64,000 nt of DNA, taken from assembly GCF_023016085.1 (NCBI RefSeq), contig NZ_JALKBF010000001.1, positions 1,240,001 through 1,304,000 of the forward strand, read 5' to 3'. The notes below the pieces were generated by a model. That model was not told the origin of the DNA. It was given only the letters and a program-made list of their open reading frames with translations, and did not search any database. A program made the translations under genes and the position numbers. This DNA comes from Aliiroseovarius sp. F47248L (GTDB lineage Bacteria > Pseudomonadota > Alphaproteobacteria > Rhodobacterales > Rhodobacteraceae). Positions 54,539 to 63,993 of the stretch are shown one piece after another (position 1 is the first letter of the stretch; each line of letters begins with the position of its first letter).

Positions 54539-56893
54539 ATGACATTTGATAAGGGGTTGAGCAGCAACCGTTTCAAAACAACAGGGCGCGGTGCAAAAGG
54601 TCTTTTGACCAGCAGCGGACTGGCATTTTTTCTTGCAATTTCCGGTGTTACGGTCACAGCACCTCAGGTCGTTGTCGCGCAATCCTATGCGTTCCAACGG
54701 ATCGAGATTGAAGGCACGCAGCGGATCGAAGCTGCTACCATTCTGTCCTATTTGGGAATCGCTCAAGGGGAAACAGTCTCGGCAGCGCAGTTGAACGATG
54801 GTTATCAACGACTTGTCGGATCAGGTCTTTTCGAAGATGTCCAGATCCTCCCGCGCGGCAACACTCTGGTTGTGAAGGTTCGCGAATACCCCACAATCAA
54901 TGTCGTGTCGGTTGAAGGGAACCGGAAAGTCAAAGATGATATTTTTTCCCCGCTGCTGAAATCTCAGCCGCGCCAGGTTTATAACCCGGCCAATGCAGAG
55001 CTGGACGTTCAAACCATCACCGAGGTCTATCAGGCGCAAGGTAGGTTGGCCGCACAGGTCACGCCAAAAATTATCCGACGATCAAACAACCGCGTTGATC
55101 TGGTGTTCGAAGTTGTCGAAGGTAAGAATGTCGAAGTCGAGCGTCTGTCTTTCGTCGGCAACCGACAGTTTTCCGACAGCCGTCTGCGGCGGGTTCTTGA
55201 AACCAAACAAGCTGGCATCCTGCGTGCCCTGATCCGTGCGGACACTTATGCGCCCGAACGGATCGAGTTTGATAAACAGGTTCTGCGCGATTTCTATCTG
55301 TCGCGTGGCTATGTGGATTTCAAAACTACGGGTGTCACAAGCGAATTTTCCCGCGAACGCGATGCTTTCTTCATCACCTTTTCGGTGCAGGAAGGACAGC
55401 AATTCCGGTTTGGCAACATCACAACCTCGTCCGAAGTGACGGGCGTAGACGCAGCTGACTATCAGGCGGTGCATAAATTGCGTTCCGGTGTTGTCTACAG
55501 CCCCGCGCTGATGGACAACGCAATTGCGCGCATGGAACGTTTGGCCATTCGCAATGGTCAGGATTTTGTCCGTGTTGAACCGCGCGTGACCCGCAACGAG
55601 CGCGCCCGCACGCTGGACATTGATCTGGTTCTTGTCCGCGGCCCACGCATCATTGTCGAGCGAATTGACATTGAAGGCAACGCAACCACGCTGGACCGCG
55701 TTGTGCGCAACCAGTTTCGTGTGGTTGAAGGCGACCCGTTTAACCCACGCGAGATTCGCGAAGCCGCAGAGCGTGTGCGCGCACTTGGCTATTTCTCAAA
55801 CTCAAATGTCGAGGCGCGTGAAGGGTCGGCCCCGGATCAGGTTGTGATCGACGTTGACGTTGAAGAAGCCCCAACCGGTTCGCTTAGCTTCGGCGGTGTC
55901 TATAGTCTGGAAAACGGGTTTGGTCTGAACATCGCGTTCAAAGAGCGCAACTTCCTTGGACGTGGGCAATTTATCAGTGCCAGCTATTCAAGCGGCGAGG
56001 ATGCATCGAGTTTCTCGTTCAAATTTGCTGAGCCTAATTTCCTGGATCGCGATCTGGAACTGGGGTTCGAAGCCTATTATCAGGAAACGGCATTTGCATC
56101 GTCTTTCTATAATACGCGGTCTTTGGCGCTACGGCCATCAATCTCGTTCCCGATCAGCGAATACTCCCGGCTCGGGTTGCGCGTCTATGGCGACGGTGCA
56201 GAGATCACTGATGTCGATGCTGACAGCTCGCAAGTCCTGAAGAACGAAAGCGCGCGTGGCCGACAAGTAGGCGCAGGCGTCGGATTGACGTGGAGCTATG
56301 ACACACGGCGTACGGGACTGGATCCCAACCGTGGATATCTTCTGCAGTTCGACGGGGATCTTGGCGGTTTTGGTGCAGATTACCAATACGCAAGAGCAAC
56401 CGCTTTGGCGCAGGCCCAGACCAAGATCTGGAATGATCAGGTGACTTTGACGGCGACTGTCGAAGGCGGGATCCTTCACGGTCTTGATGGTGCGTCATCC
56501 CGTGTGACCGATCGCTTCCGTCTTGGCCCGTCCAAGCTGCGCGGCTTTGCAACCAACGGGATCGGCCCTCGTGACCTGACCGCGATCAACCAAGACACTC
56601 TGGGTGGCAACAAGTTTGCCGTCGCTCGACTTGAGGCGCAATTCCCGGTCGGTTTGCCGGAAGAATACGGCATCACCGGCGGTCTTTTCCTTGATGCGGG
56701 TACGTTGTGGGGTCTGGACAACACGTTGGGTGGCACGATTGATGATAGCGCACATTTGCGTTCCTCGATCGGAGCGTCGATCTTCTGGGACACGCCGATT
56801 GGTCCGCTTCGTTTCAACTTCTCGCACGCGTTGGCCAAGGAAGATTATGACGAAGAAAACAGCTTCGAACTTACGATCTCGGCACAGTTCTGA
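54539..56893 (+). CDS. bamA: outer membrane protein assembly factor BamA
   Basis: A 784-residue Omp85 protein that inserts beta-barrel proteins in the outer membrane. A long signal region (TTGRGAKGLLTSSGLAFFLAISGVTVT, cleaved before QS) is followed by five POTRA domains (residues about 55-420, e.g. YAFQRIEIEGTQRIEAATI) and a C-terminal 16-strand barrel ending with the aromatic FELTISAQF. Chosen start ATG 54539 has GGGGAAAG about 10 bases upstream. The following ompH is read from a TTG 4 bases after its stop. Confidence 0.96.
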   Translation: MTFDKGLSSNRFKTTGRGAKGLLTSSGLAFFLAISGVTVTAPQVVVAQSYAFQRIEIEGTQRIEAATILSYLGIAQGETVSAAQLNDGYQRLVGSGLFEDVQILPRGNTLVVKVREYPTINVVSVEGNRKVKDDIFSPLLKSQPRQVYNPANAELDVQTITEVYQAQGRLAAQVTPKIIRRSNNRVDLVFEVVEGKNVEVERLSFVGNRQFSDSRLRRVLETKQAGILRALIRADTYAPERIEFDKQVLRDFYLSRGYVDFKTTGVTSEFSRERDAFFITFSVQEGQQFRFGNITTSSEVTGVDAADYQAVHKLRSGVVYSPALMDNAIARMERLAIRNGQDFVRVEPRVTRNERARTLDIDLVLVRGPRIIVERIDIEGNATTLDRVVRNQFRVVEGDPFNPREIREAAERVRALGYFSNSNVEAREGSAPDQVVIDVDVEEAPTGSLSFGGVYSLENGFGLNIAFKERNFLGRGQFISASYSSGEDASSFSFKFAEPNFLDRDLELGFEAYYQETAFASSFYNTRSLALRPSISFPISEYSRLGLRVYGDGAEITDVDADSSQVLKNESARGRQVGAGVGLTWSYDTRRTGLDPNRGYLLQFDGDLGGFGADYQYARATALAQAQTKIWNDQVTLTATVEGGILHGLDGASSRVTDRFRLGPSKLRGFATNGIGPRDLTAINQDTLGGNKFAVARLEAQFPVGLPEEYGITGGLFLDAGTLWGLDNTLGGTIDDSAHLRSSIGASIFWDTPIGPLRFNFSHALAKEDYDEENSFELTISAQF

Positions 56894-56897
56894 TCTA

Positions 56898-57614
56898 TTG
56901 ATCTGGAAGACGCTGCGATACGCATTTTGCGGCTTGCGGCGTCATGCCATCGGGGTCGTTTGCCCGGTTACGCTGGCTGCGGGATTTGTTTTCGGATCCG
57001 TTCCCGCGTCTGTGCTTGCCCAGCAAGCGGGCAGTGTCGTGTCCCAAATCGTAACCATTGATCGGCAAAGCCTGTTTTCAGACACGCAGTACGGCCGCCG
57101 GGTGGTCGAAACGGTCGAAACCGAACGGGTGCGGCTGGCCAGCGAAACGCGAAAAGTCGAAGAAGCGTTGGTGAAGGAAGAACGCGAACTAACCGACAAG
57201 CGGGACAGCATGTCGCCCGAAGAATTTCGCAAGATCGCTAAAGCCTTCGACGAAAAAGTTCAGGCATTGCGGACAGAAGGAACCGAGCGCGAGCAGGAAT
57301 TCGTTCGAACGCTGGAGCGCGAACAAGCAGCATTCTTTGATCGGATCGGTCCGATTTTGGGTCAGCTTGTGCGCGAATTGGGCGCAGTTGTGATCTTGGA
57401 TCGTCGCGCCATTTTGCTGACGACCCGAAATATTGATATCACCAAACTTGCCGTTGAGCGCATTGATCAAGTGTTGGGTGACGGACGCGATATTCAAGAC
57501 GGCGCATCCACAACCCCTGCGGGAGAGACTTCCAATCCGGATCAGCCAGCGCCAGAAATGCCTGCCTTTCCCTTGGGCGACGTGACCCCGGATAGCACAT
57601 CAACCGAGAACTGA
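56898..57614 (+). CDS. OmpH/Skp-family periplasmic chaperone
   Basis: A 238-residue Skp-like chaperone that holds unfolded outer-membrane proteins for BamA. Signal peptide from about 5 to 42 (CGLRRHAIGVVCPVTLAAGFVFGS, then AQQ), then the OmpH start SQIVTIDRQSLFSDTQYGRRVV, a long coiled-coil (VETERVRLASETRKVEEALVKEERELTDKRDS) and a C-terminal acidic, Pro-rich tail. I find no ATG in frame; TTG 56898 is the best start, 4 bases after the bamA stop, without a ribosome site, so coupled translation is likely. Order bamA-ompH is conserved. Confidence 0.85.
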   Translation: MIWKTLRYAFCGLRRHAIGVVCPVTLAAGFVFGSVPASVLAQQAGSVVSQIVTIDRQSLFSDTQYGRRVVETVETERVRLASETRKVEEALVKEERELTDKRDSMSPEEFRKIAKAFDEKVQALRTEGTEREQEFVRTLEREQAAFFDRIGPILGQLVRELGAVVILDRRAILLTTRNIDITKLAVERIDQVLGDGRDIQDGASTTPAGETSNPDQPAPEMPAFPLGDVTPDSTSTEN

Positions 57615-57694
57615 TTGCAATTGTTTCAGCCGTTCCAGACTGATAGTCAGTTAGGACTGGGCCACCAAGAGCCCCTTATTCAAAGGACGTGAAC

Positions 57695-58162
57695 ATGACA
57701 TCAGACGTGCCCAGCACCGCCGATATTCAGTTGATCCAACAGTGTATTCCCCATCGCTATCCATTTTTGCTGGTGGATCGGGTTGAAGATATCCGCGCCA
57801 AGGAGTTTGCCAAGGGCATTAAGATGGTCACGATGAACGAGCCGCATTTTCAAGGTCATTTCCCGGGGCTGCCGATCATGCCGGGGGTCACAATCATCGA
57901 GGCGATGGCGCAGACCTCGGCGGTGATGGTGTCATTGTCGCTTGGGTTGGTTGGATCGGGTGCGGTCGTGTATTTCATGGGCATCGACAGTGCCAAGTTC
58001 CGTCGAAAGGTGGTGCCGGGCGATGTGCTTGAACTACATGTGACCACCATTCGCGGCGGCGCCAAGGTCTGGAAATTCGACGGACGTGCGATGGTCGGCG
58101 ATGAATTGGCCTGCGAGGCGACCTTCATGGCGATGATCGACGTGACTGGTGGGAAAGGCTGA
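57695..58162 (+). CDS. fabZ: 3-hydroxyacyl-ACP dehydratase FabZ
   Basis: A 155-residue hot-dog-fold dehydratase of fatty acid synthesis. H55 in [15 protein letters not shown] and E69 in [12 protein letters not shown] are the catalytic pair. The ATG 57695 has AAGGACG about 8 bases upstream; a GTG 6 bases earlier is in frame. Its product supply helps match the acyl chains used by LpxA, which overlaps in position by only 3 bases spacing. No lpxD gene precedes it, unlike the E. coli order. Confidence 0.95.
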   Translation: MTSDVPSTADIQLIQQCIPHRYPFLLVDRVEDIRAKEFAKGIKMVTMNEPHFQGHFPGLPIMPGVTIIEAMAQTSAVMVSLSLGLVGSGAVVYFMGIDSAKFRRKVVPGDVLELHVTTIRGGAKVWKFDGRAMVGDELACEATFMAMIDVTGGKG

Positions 58163-58165
58163 CCA

Positions 58166-58975
58166 ATGACTGCCAAAGGGGGCGTTGATCCCACTGCTGA
58201 GGTTCATGCCAGTGCCATTATTGAAGACGGCGCCGTAATCGGTGCCAATTGTCGGATTGGGCCATTTTGTTTGATCGGACCTAATGTCCAGATCGGCACC
58301 GGGGTCGAGGTGAAGTCTCATGTGGTGATCACGGGCGATACCGAGATCGGTGATGACACTGTGATCTTTTCATTTTCGGTGATCGGCGAGATCCCACAGG
58401 ATCTAAAATTTGCGGGCGAAGACACCCGGCTTGTAATCGGCAAACGCAATCGCATCCGCGAACACGTCACCATGAACACTGGCACTGCTGGTGGTGGGTT
58501 TGTCACTCGGATCGGCGATGATGGGTTGTTTATGGCGGGTTGCCATGTCGCCCATGACGCACAGATCGGCAATAACGTCATTCTGGTGAACAATGTCGCC
58601 GTGGCTGGTCATGTGGTCATTGAAGACGATGTGATCGTCGGCGGTCTGTCTGGTCTGCATCAATGGATCCGCATCGGACGCGGAGCCATCATTGGGGCAC
58701 TGTCGATGGTCACCGCAGATGTGTTGCCTTACGGGTTGGTGCAGGGGCCGCGCGCGGAACTGGATGGGCTGAACCTTGTCGGGCTGAAGCGGCGCGGAGT
58801 GGCGCGCAGCGACATATCGGCGTTACGAGCCGCGCTGAATGGTTTGAAAACAGGCGAGGGATCGTTCCGAGATCGCGCCGCCGGATTGATGGACGGCGCA
58901 GACAGTGACTATGTCCGCGAACTGGTCGCCTTTATCACCGGTGACAGCGATCGTGGGTTCCTGACCCCAAAATAG
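58166..58975 (+). CDS. lpxA: UDP-N-acetylglucosamine acyltransferase
   Basis: A 269-residue left-handed beta-helix protein that adds 3-hydroxyacyl to UDP-GlcNAc, the first lipid A step. The hexapeptide repeats begin at VDPTAEVHASAIIEDGAVIGANCRIGPFC. H130 in GCHVAHDAQ corresponds to the catalytic histidine. The C-terminal half is helical (KRRGVARSDISALRAALNGL). It follows fabZ closely and precedes lpxI by 9 bases in the same operon. Confidence 0.95.
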   Translation: MTAKGGVDPTAEVHASAIIEDGAVIGANCRIGPFCLIGPNVQIGTGVEVKSHVVITGDTEIGDDTVIFSFSVIGEIPQDLKFAGEDTRLVIGKRNRIREHVTMNTGTAGGGFVTRIGDDGLFMAGCHVAHDAQIGNNVILVNNVAVAGHVVIEDDVIVGGLSGLHQWIRIGRGAIIGALSMVTADVLPYGLVQGPRAELDGLNLVGLKRRGVARSDISALRAALNGLKTGEGSFRDRAAGLMDGADSDYVRELVAFITGDSDRGFLTPK

Positions 58976-58984
58976 CGAGCAGCC

Positions 58985-59803
58985 ATGACGACCGACCGCC
59001 TTGCCATCATCGCCGGAACCGGGGACTTGCCGCACCGTATTGCCGCCAGCAATCCGAATGCGCTGTTCGTCACCATCAAGGGCGTCGATGTGGCAGTTCC
59101 GGACGGGTATGAGTTGGTCGAAGCGAGTTATGAAAAGCTGGGAGCCCTGTTCAAATCTCTGCGCGGGGCAGGGGTTGCTCGGGTGGTTTTTGCCGGCAAG
59201 GTCGATCGGCCCAAGCTGAACCCTTTGCGGATGGACCGAGTCACGCTGGGTCTGTTTCCGCGGGTTAAGGCCGTGTTGGGCAAGGGTGATGATGCGCTTT
59301 TGCGTCTGGTGGCCGAGGTTTTCGAGGAACAGGGATTTCAGGTTGTCGCCGCAACGGATGTGGCGCAGGGGCTAAGTCTTGACGAGACAATCATTGGACG
59401 CGCACCCAGTGACCAAGATCGACGCGATGCAGATCGTGCATGGTCCATTTTGTCGACATTGGTCGCGGAAGACCTGGCGCAGGGAGCCGTGGTGGCAGGG
59501 GGGCAATGTTTGGGGATCGAGACCATTCAAGGCACCGACGCCATGCTGCGTTTTGTCTCTGAAACTCCAGAACATCTGAAGCAAGGCGCACGCGGCGTGT
59601 TTGTAAAACGGTCGAAACCGGGGCAGGACAGTCGCATGGACATCCCCACCATCGGCCCCGCAACCATCCAGGCTGTCGCCGCCGCTGGTTTGGGGGGCAT
59701 CGTGATCCCGGCAGGGGACGTCATCGTTATGGAGCAGGACGAGGTGACGCGGCTGATCAAGACTCATGACCTGTTTCTGGATGTGCGCGGGGCGGGGTCA
59801 TGA
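58985..59803 (+). CDS. lpxI: UDP-2,3-diacylglucosamine pyrophosphatase LpxI
   Basis: A 272-residue enzyme of the LpxI (DUF1009) family. It cleaves UDP-2,3-diacylglucosamine to lipid X, in place of LpxH. Recognisable parts are LAIIAGTGDLPHRIAA, VFAGKVDRPKLN, and the C-terminal DIPTIGPATIQAVAAAGLGGI. It sits between lpxA and lpxB, overlapping lpxB by 4 bases, which is the arrangement known in Caulobacter and relatives. Confidence 0.93.
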   Translation: MTTDRLAIIAGTGDLPHRIAASNPNALFVTIKGVDVAVPDGYELVEASYEKLGALFKSLRGAGVARVVFAGKVDRPKLNPLRMDRVTLGLFPRVKAVLGKGDDALLRLVAEVFEEQGFQVVAATDVAQGLSLDETIIGRAPSDQDRRDADRAWSILSTLVAEDLAQGAVVAGGQCLGIETIQGTDAMLRFVSETPEHLKQGARGVFVKRSKPGQDSRMDIPTIGPATIQAVAAAGLGGIVIPAGDVIVMEQDEVTRLIKTHDLFLDVRGAGS

Positions 59804-60975
59804 AGGTCTTTCTGATTGCGGGCGAACCATCAGGTGATCGGCTGGGGGCTGCGCTGATGGCAGGGCTGAAGACGCTTGTAGACGATATCGAGTTTCTGGG
59901 CGTTGGCGGGAGCGCGATGACGGCGGAGGGACTGCAGTCGCAGTTTCCGATGTCCGAATTGTCCATCATGGGCATTGCGGAAGTTGCACCCAAGTATTTT
60001 CACCTGAAACGGCGCATTCGCGAAACCGCCGAGGCGGTGATAGGTGCCAATCCCGATGTTCTGATCACCATAGATAGCCCAGATTTTTGTCTGCGTGTGG
60101 CGCGGATCGTCAAAGAGGACGAGGTCGAAGGTCTGACCTTTGGACACGACATTCCCACGGTGCATTACGTCGCGCCCTCGGTCTGGGCCTGGCGTCCGAA
60201 ACGGGCGGAGAAGATGGCGCAATGGATCGATCATGTGCTGGCGCTTCTGCCGTTCGAGCCTCCCTATATGGAAGCTGCGGGGATGAGCTGTGACTTTGTC
60301 GGCCATCCGGTCGTGGCCGAACCTGTGGCCTCGGACGCTGAGGCACAGGCGTTTCGCGAACTGCACGGGGTTGATGATGGCCCTCTGATTCTGGCGTTGC
60401 CCGGTTCGCGCAAAGGCGAGGTAACGCGGCTCGCGGACCGTTTTGGAAAGAGTTTGGGCCGCGTTCAACACGACCACCCTAGTTTGAAGGTTGCGCTTCC
60501 GGTGGCACAAGGCGTGGAAGGGCTGGTGCGGGACGTGACGGTCAATTGGCCTGTGCGTCCGATCCTGATCCCCGCAGAACAAGCAGATCAAAAACGGGTA
60601 GCGTTTCGCGCGGCCGATGTGGCGCTTGCGGCATCGGGCACGGTGTCACTTGAGCTGGCCGCTGCTGGAACGCCGATGGTGATTGCCTATGATATGAACT
60701 GGCTGAGCCGATTGTTGATCGGACGTCTGTTAAAGGTGGACACAGTTACGTTGGTCAATCTGGTGTCTGAGACGCGCGTTGTGCCCGAGTTTTTGGGTCG
60801 CGACTGCGCGCCAGATCTGATCGCCCCGGCGCTGCTGTCGACGCTGGCCGACCCCTCGGCCCAGAAAGACGCGATGGCATTGACCATGGACCGTCTCGGC
60901 AAAAGGGGTGAGGCTCCCGGCCTTCGGGCGGCGCGTTCGGTGCTGGACGTGGTGACGCAAAGGCAAGCCATCTGA
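59800..60975 (+). CDS. lpxB: lipid A disaccharide synthase
   Basis: A 391-residue GT-B glycosyltransferase that joins lipid X to UDP-2,3-diacylglucosamine. Marks are LIAGEPSGDRLGAALM at the start, TIDSPDFCLRVAR, HYVAPSVWAWRPKRA, and a C-terminal LALPGSRKGEV with AASGTVSLELAAAGTPM. Length is usual. Its start overlaps lpxI by 4 bases and its stop is 25 bases from the convergent DUF2059 stop. Confidence 0.96.
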   Translation: MKVFLIAGEPSGDRLGAALMAGLKTLVDDIEFLGVGGSAMTAEGLQSQFPMSELSIMGIAEVAPKYFHLKRRIRETAEAVIGANPDVLITIDSPDFCLRVARIVKEDEVEGLTFGHDIPTVHYVAPSVWAWRPKRAEKMAQWIDHVLALLPFEPPYMEAAGMSCDFVGHPVVAEPVASDAEAQAFRELHGVDDGPLILALPGSRKGEVTRLADRFGKSLGRVQHDHPSLKVALPVAQGVEGLVRDVTVNWPVRPILIPAEQADQKRVAFRAADVALAASGTVSLELAAAGTPMVIAYDMNWLSRLLIGRLLKVDTVTLVNLVSETRVVPEFLGRDCAPDLIAPALLSTLADPSAQKDAMALTMDRLGKRGEAPGLRAARSVLDVVTQRQAI

Positions 60976-61000
60976 CACGCCACCTGTCAAAATTCAGACT

Positions 61001-61489
61001 TTATTGCGCGTCGTTGCTTTCGCTCAGGATGGCCTGAACTTTGGGAATGATCTCGGGCATTTTTTCCTGCACCATCTTCAACACCATCGGTGTTTGGCGC
61101 TCAGTGACCTGCGGCAGTTTGCTCATCGCTGATCGTCCCAGATCGGTGGCGTAAAAGTCGCGAATGGCCTTGATCTCTTCAAATGTGAATAGTTCGGCCA
61201 TCACGGAAGCCTGATCACGCATGATGTCATACATCGGACCGGTCATTTCATCCTGATACAGCTGATCAATCCGGGCAATCTGACCATCGTTCAGTGGAAT
61301 ACCCTTGGCGGTCACATCGGCCACAAGCGGTTGCCACATGGTCTTGACCATCGCATCCATGTCAATGTCTTCCAGCGTCGCTTCGATATATCCGGTGGCG
61401 ATCGCCAGACGTTGTTCATATGTCTCTTCAGCCAAAAGCGGCGTGCCAAGAAGGGCGGCAGCGGCGAGGGCGGGAAACAATCTGCGCAT
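61001..61489 (-). CDS. DUF2059 periplasmic protein
   Basis: A 162-residue exported protein. The signal peptide (RLFPALAAAALLGTPLLA) is followed by the DUF2059 helices: IDQLYQDEMTGPMYDIMRDQASVM, AELFTFEEIKAIRDFYATDLGRSAM and PMVLKMVQEKM. The family has no proven function; many members are periplasmic. It is convergent with lpxB, with the downstream mnmA on the same strand. Confidence 0.85.
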   Translation of the reverse strand: MRRLFPALAAAALLGTPLLAEETYEQRLAIATGYIEATLEDIDMDAMVKTMWQPLVADVTAKGIPLNDGQIARIDQLYQDEMTGPMYDIMRDQASVMAELFTFEEIKAIRDFYATDLGRSAMSKLPQVTERQTPMVLKMVQEKMPEIIPKVQAILSESNDAQ

Positions 61490-61587
61490 GGGAAATCCTT
61501 TTCATGTTACTTCCCACCCATTCTTGACCCATTAAAAGGGCACCGCAAACACATTGGTCAAGTGGCGCGCCCTCTGAGAAAAATTGC

Positions 61588-62742
61588 TTAGCCGCGCCAG
61601 ATCCAACCGCCGCCAAAAACCCGCGGGCCGTCCGGGGCATAGAACACACAGGCCTGACCGGGGCTGACACCTTCTTCGGGTGTTAGAAGCTCAACTTCAG
61701 CCTCTGTGTCGGAAATCGGGCGGATGATCGCCTCACGCGGCGGGCGGGTCGATCGGATTTTGACGCCCAAATGCCACTCCTTCCGCGCGGTGAACGGCTC
61801 GTCGCCCAACCAGTTGATTTCACGCACCGGGACGGTGCGGGTGGCCAGCAACTCTTTCGGGCCAACCACGACCTGTTTGGTGTCCACATCCAGCTTGACC
61901 ACATAAAGCGGCTCGGACAGCCCGCCGATGCCAAGGCCGCGCCGTTGACCGATGGTGTAGTGGATAACACCATCATGGCGGGCCAGCACGCGCCCGTCGG
62001 CGTGAATGATGTCACCGGGTTCGGCCGCACCGGGCCGCAACTTTTCAATGACGCTGGCATAGTTGCCATCGGGCACGAAACAAATATCCTGACTGTCCGG
62101 CTTGTCGGCGACTTCAAGCCCGTATTTGCGGGCAAGCGCACGGGTTTCATCCTTGGTTTCCAGGTGGCCGAGTGGGAACCGCAGGTAATTCAACTGCTCT
62201 GGCGTGGTCGAGAACAGGAAATAACTTTGATCGCGGGCGGGATCGGCTGCGCAGTGAAGTTCAGGCCCGGCTGTACCATCCACGCGTTGGATATAGTGTC
62301 CCGTCGCCATGCAATCAGCGCCCAAATCGCGCGCGGTTTCAAGCAGGTCTTTGAACTTCACCCGCTCGTTACAACGGATGCAAGGCACAGGGGTGGCCCC
62401 GCCCAGATAGCTGTCGGCAAACTCTTCGATCACGGCATCTTGGAAGATGTTTTCATAGTCGAGGACATAATGCGGAAACCCCATACTTTCAGCAACATGT
62501 CGGGCGTCGTGAATGTCGATTCCGGCGCAGCACGCACCTTTCTTGGCCAAGGCCGCGCCGTGGTCATAAAGCTGCAAGGTCACACCGATCACGTCATAGC
62601 CTTCTTCGGCCAGCATCGCAGCCACGACTGAACTGTCCACGCCACCCGACATCGCGACCACGACACGGGTCTCGGCGGGCGGTTTGGCGAATCCCAGCGA
62701 ATTCACCACCGGAGCGTCTTGCATTTTCACGGCCGTGGACAT
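61588..62742 (-). CDS. mnmA: tRNA-specific 2-thiouridylase
   Basis: A 384-residue enzyme that makes 2-thiouridine at tRNA position 34 with ATP. The PP-loop MSGGVDSS is at residues 31-38. The nucleophilic cysteine pair lies in [13 protein letters not shown] and [10 protein letters not shown]. The C-terminal part (FGGGWIWRG end) is the substrate-binding domain. The start ATG 62742 has AAAGGAT upstream; the longer frame to 62811 adds non-homologous residues. It is divergent from sciP across 125 bases. Confidence 0.95.
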   Translation of the reverse strand: MSTAVKMQDAPVVNSLGFAKPPAETRVVVAMSGGVDSSVVAAMLAEEGYDVIGVTLQLYDHGAALAKKGACCAGIDIHDARHVAESMGFPHYVLDYENIFQDAVIEEFADSYLGGATPVPCIRCNERVKFKDLLETARDLGADCMATGHYIQRVDGTAGPELHCAADPARDQSYFLFSTTPEQLNYLRFPLGHLETKDETRALARKYGLEVADKPDSQDICFVPDGNYASVIEKLRPGAAEPGDIIHADGRVLARHDGVIHYTIGQRRGLGIGGLSEPLYVVKLDVDTKQVVVGPKELLATRTVPVREINWLGDEPFTARKEWHLGVKIRSTRPPREAIIRPISDTEAEVELLTPEEGVSPGQACVFYAPDGPRVFGGGWIWRG

Positions 62743-62806
62743 GACCAAATCCTTTCGAGAAGAATGACGGAATATATGAAAATTCGAACGAACAACAAGG
62801 GGCAGC

Positions 62807-62821
62807 TTCACGTCTCTTTAA
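62807..62821 (+). promoter_or_regulatory. weak CtrA-type box between mnmA and sciP
   Basis: TTCA (62807-62810), 7 bases, TTAA (62818-62821): consensus with one mismatch. It is about 47 bases upstream of the sciP ATG. In Caulobacter sciP is under CtrA control, so a site is expected here. The match alone is weak. Confidence 0.3.
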
Positions 62822-62867
62822 GTGTACGGGGTGAAAATTGTCACAGACCAAGACGTGAGGGCTGAAT

Positions 62868-63146
62868 ATGTTTTTAAAAAAAGTAGAGGGGCCGCGCGCT
62901 GTGACCCTACCGGATGGGTCAGTCATGACCCGCGCTGATCTGCCTCCCAAAACCACGCGGCGTTGGGTGGCCAGTCGCAAAGCAGCGGTTGTGCGGGGCG
63001 TGATGTCCGGGTTGATTTCCGAAAAAGACGCGCAAGAGCTTTATGCGTTGTCGGAAGAAGAATTGGCAGAGTGGATCAAGGCAGTTTCCGACCATGGTGA
63101 AGCGGCTTTGAAAGCGACATCGCTACAAAGGTATAGACAACCATAG
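62868..63146 (+). CDS. sciP: SciP, small CtrA-inhibitory protein (DUF1153)
   Basis: A 92-residue protein with the SciP/DUF1153 signature: GPRAVTLPDGSVMTRADLPP, TTRRWVASRKAAVVRGVMSGL, and a C-terminal LSEEELAEWIKAVSDHG. In Caulobacter it binds CtrA at promoters and blocks transcription, limiting CtrA output to part of the cell cycle; this is family knowledge. It sits directly upstream of ctrA, 99 bases apart, in the same direction. The pairing supports the call. Confidence 0.9.
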   Translation: MFLKKVEGPRAVTLPDGSVMTRADLPPKTTRRWVASRKAAVVRGVMSGLISEKDAQELYALSEEELAEWIKAVSDHGEAALKATSLQRYRQP

Positions 63147-63173
63147 ATTGTTTTCGCTAAAAGTTCTGCATGG

Positions 63174-63192
63174 GTAACGTGTGGTTAACCAT
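63174..63192 (+). promoter_or_regulatory. CtrA box ahead of ctrA (autoregulation)
   Basis: GTAA (63174-63177), 7 bases, TTAA (63185-63188), followed by CCAT, so the right half is the full half-site TTAACCAT (63185-63192). It lies 54 bases upstream of the ctrA ATG, inside the sciP-ctrA gap, and fits known CtrA autoregulation in alphaproteobacteria. The centre TGGTTAACCA is also a palindrome. Confidence 0.6.
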
Positions 63193-63245
63193 TTCACGAG
63201 ATGCTGACTGCGAACTTTAGGACTTTTAAGCGGAGAACCCAAAAC

Positions 63246-63959
63246 ATGCGTATCCTTTTGGTGGAAGACGACCCGACCACATCGCGAAGCATCGAACTGA
63301 TGCTGACTCACGCCAATCTGAATGTCTATGCAACCGATCTGGGCGAAGAAGGGATCGATCTGGCCAAGCTCTATGACTATGACCTGATCCTTCTGGACCT
63401 TAACCTGCCGGACATGAACGGGCACGAAGTGCTGCGCCAGTTGCGCATGGCGCGGGTTGAAACACCCATCCTGATCCTGTCCGGTGCCGATGACACGGAA
63501 AACAAGATCAAGGGGTTTGGCTTCGGGGCAGACGACTACATGACAAAGCCGTTCCACCGCGAAGAACTGATCGCCCGCATTCATGCGATCATCCGCAGGT
63601 CAAAAGGCCATTCGCAATCGGTGATCAAGACGGGGCCAATTGCCGTCAATCTTGATGCAAAAACTGTCGATGTTGACGGGCGCACCGTTCATTTGACCGG
63701 AAAGGAATACCAGATGTTGGAACTTTTGTCGTTGCGCAAGGGCACAACCCTAACGAAAGAGATGTTTCTAAATCATCTTTACGGCGGGATGGATGAACCC
63801 GAATTGAAGATCATCGACGTGTTCATCTGTAAACTGCGCAAAAAACTGTCGACGGCGACTGGCGGCGACAGCCACATCGAAACCGTTTGGGGGCGCGGCT
63901 ATGTTCTGCGCGATCCTGAGCCTGCTGAACTGGACGCAAAGATCGCGATGGGCGCCTAA
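63246..63959 (+). CDS. ctrA: cell-cycle response regulator CtrA
   Basis: A 237-residue OmpR-type response regulator. The receiver has D8, D9 and the phospho-site D51 ([14 protein letters not shown]) and the lysine of DDYMTKPFH. The DNA-binding winged helix is seen in [31 protein letters not shown] and [14 protein letters not shown], the near-invariant CtrA recognition region, ending [13 protein letters not shown] 63246 has GGAGA about 9 bases upstream. In Roseobacter relatives CtrA mainly controls motility and gene transfer agent genes. It receives phosphate through ChpT. The sciP gene lies just upstream. Confidence 0.97.
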   Translation: MRILLVEDDPTTSRSIELMLTHANLNVYATDLGEEGIDLAKLYDYDLILLDLNLPDMNGHEVLRQLRMARVETPILILSGADDTENKIKGFGFGADDYMTKPFHREELIARIHAIIRRSKGHSQSVIKTGPIAVNLDAKTVDVDGRTVHLTGKEYQMLELLSLRKGTTLTKEMFLNHLYGGMDEPELKIIDVFICKLRKKLSTATGGDSHIETVWGRGYVLRDPEPAELDAKIAMGA

Positions 63960-63965
63960 GTCGGC

Positions 63966-63993
63966 ACCGATCCGCTTTGCGTGACGGATCGGT
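63966..63993 (+). terminator. hairpin after ctrA
   Basis: ACCGATCCG (63966-63974) and CGGATCGGT (63985-63993) form a perfect 9-bp stem with a 10-base loop. It lies 6 bases past the ctrA stop but lacks a T-run. It may stop transcription weakly or protect the 3' end. Confidence 0.45.

Noticed and set aside
56604..56897. Upstream in-frame extension of ompH inside bamA
   Set aside because: The added 98 residues lie in another frame of the BamA barrel and precede the signal peptide, so they cannot be part of an exported protein.
61771..62631. 286-codon plus-strand frame opposite mnmA
   Set aside because: Antisense shadow; mnmA has all catalytic motifs.
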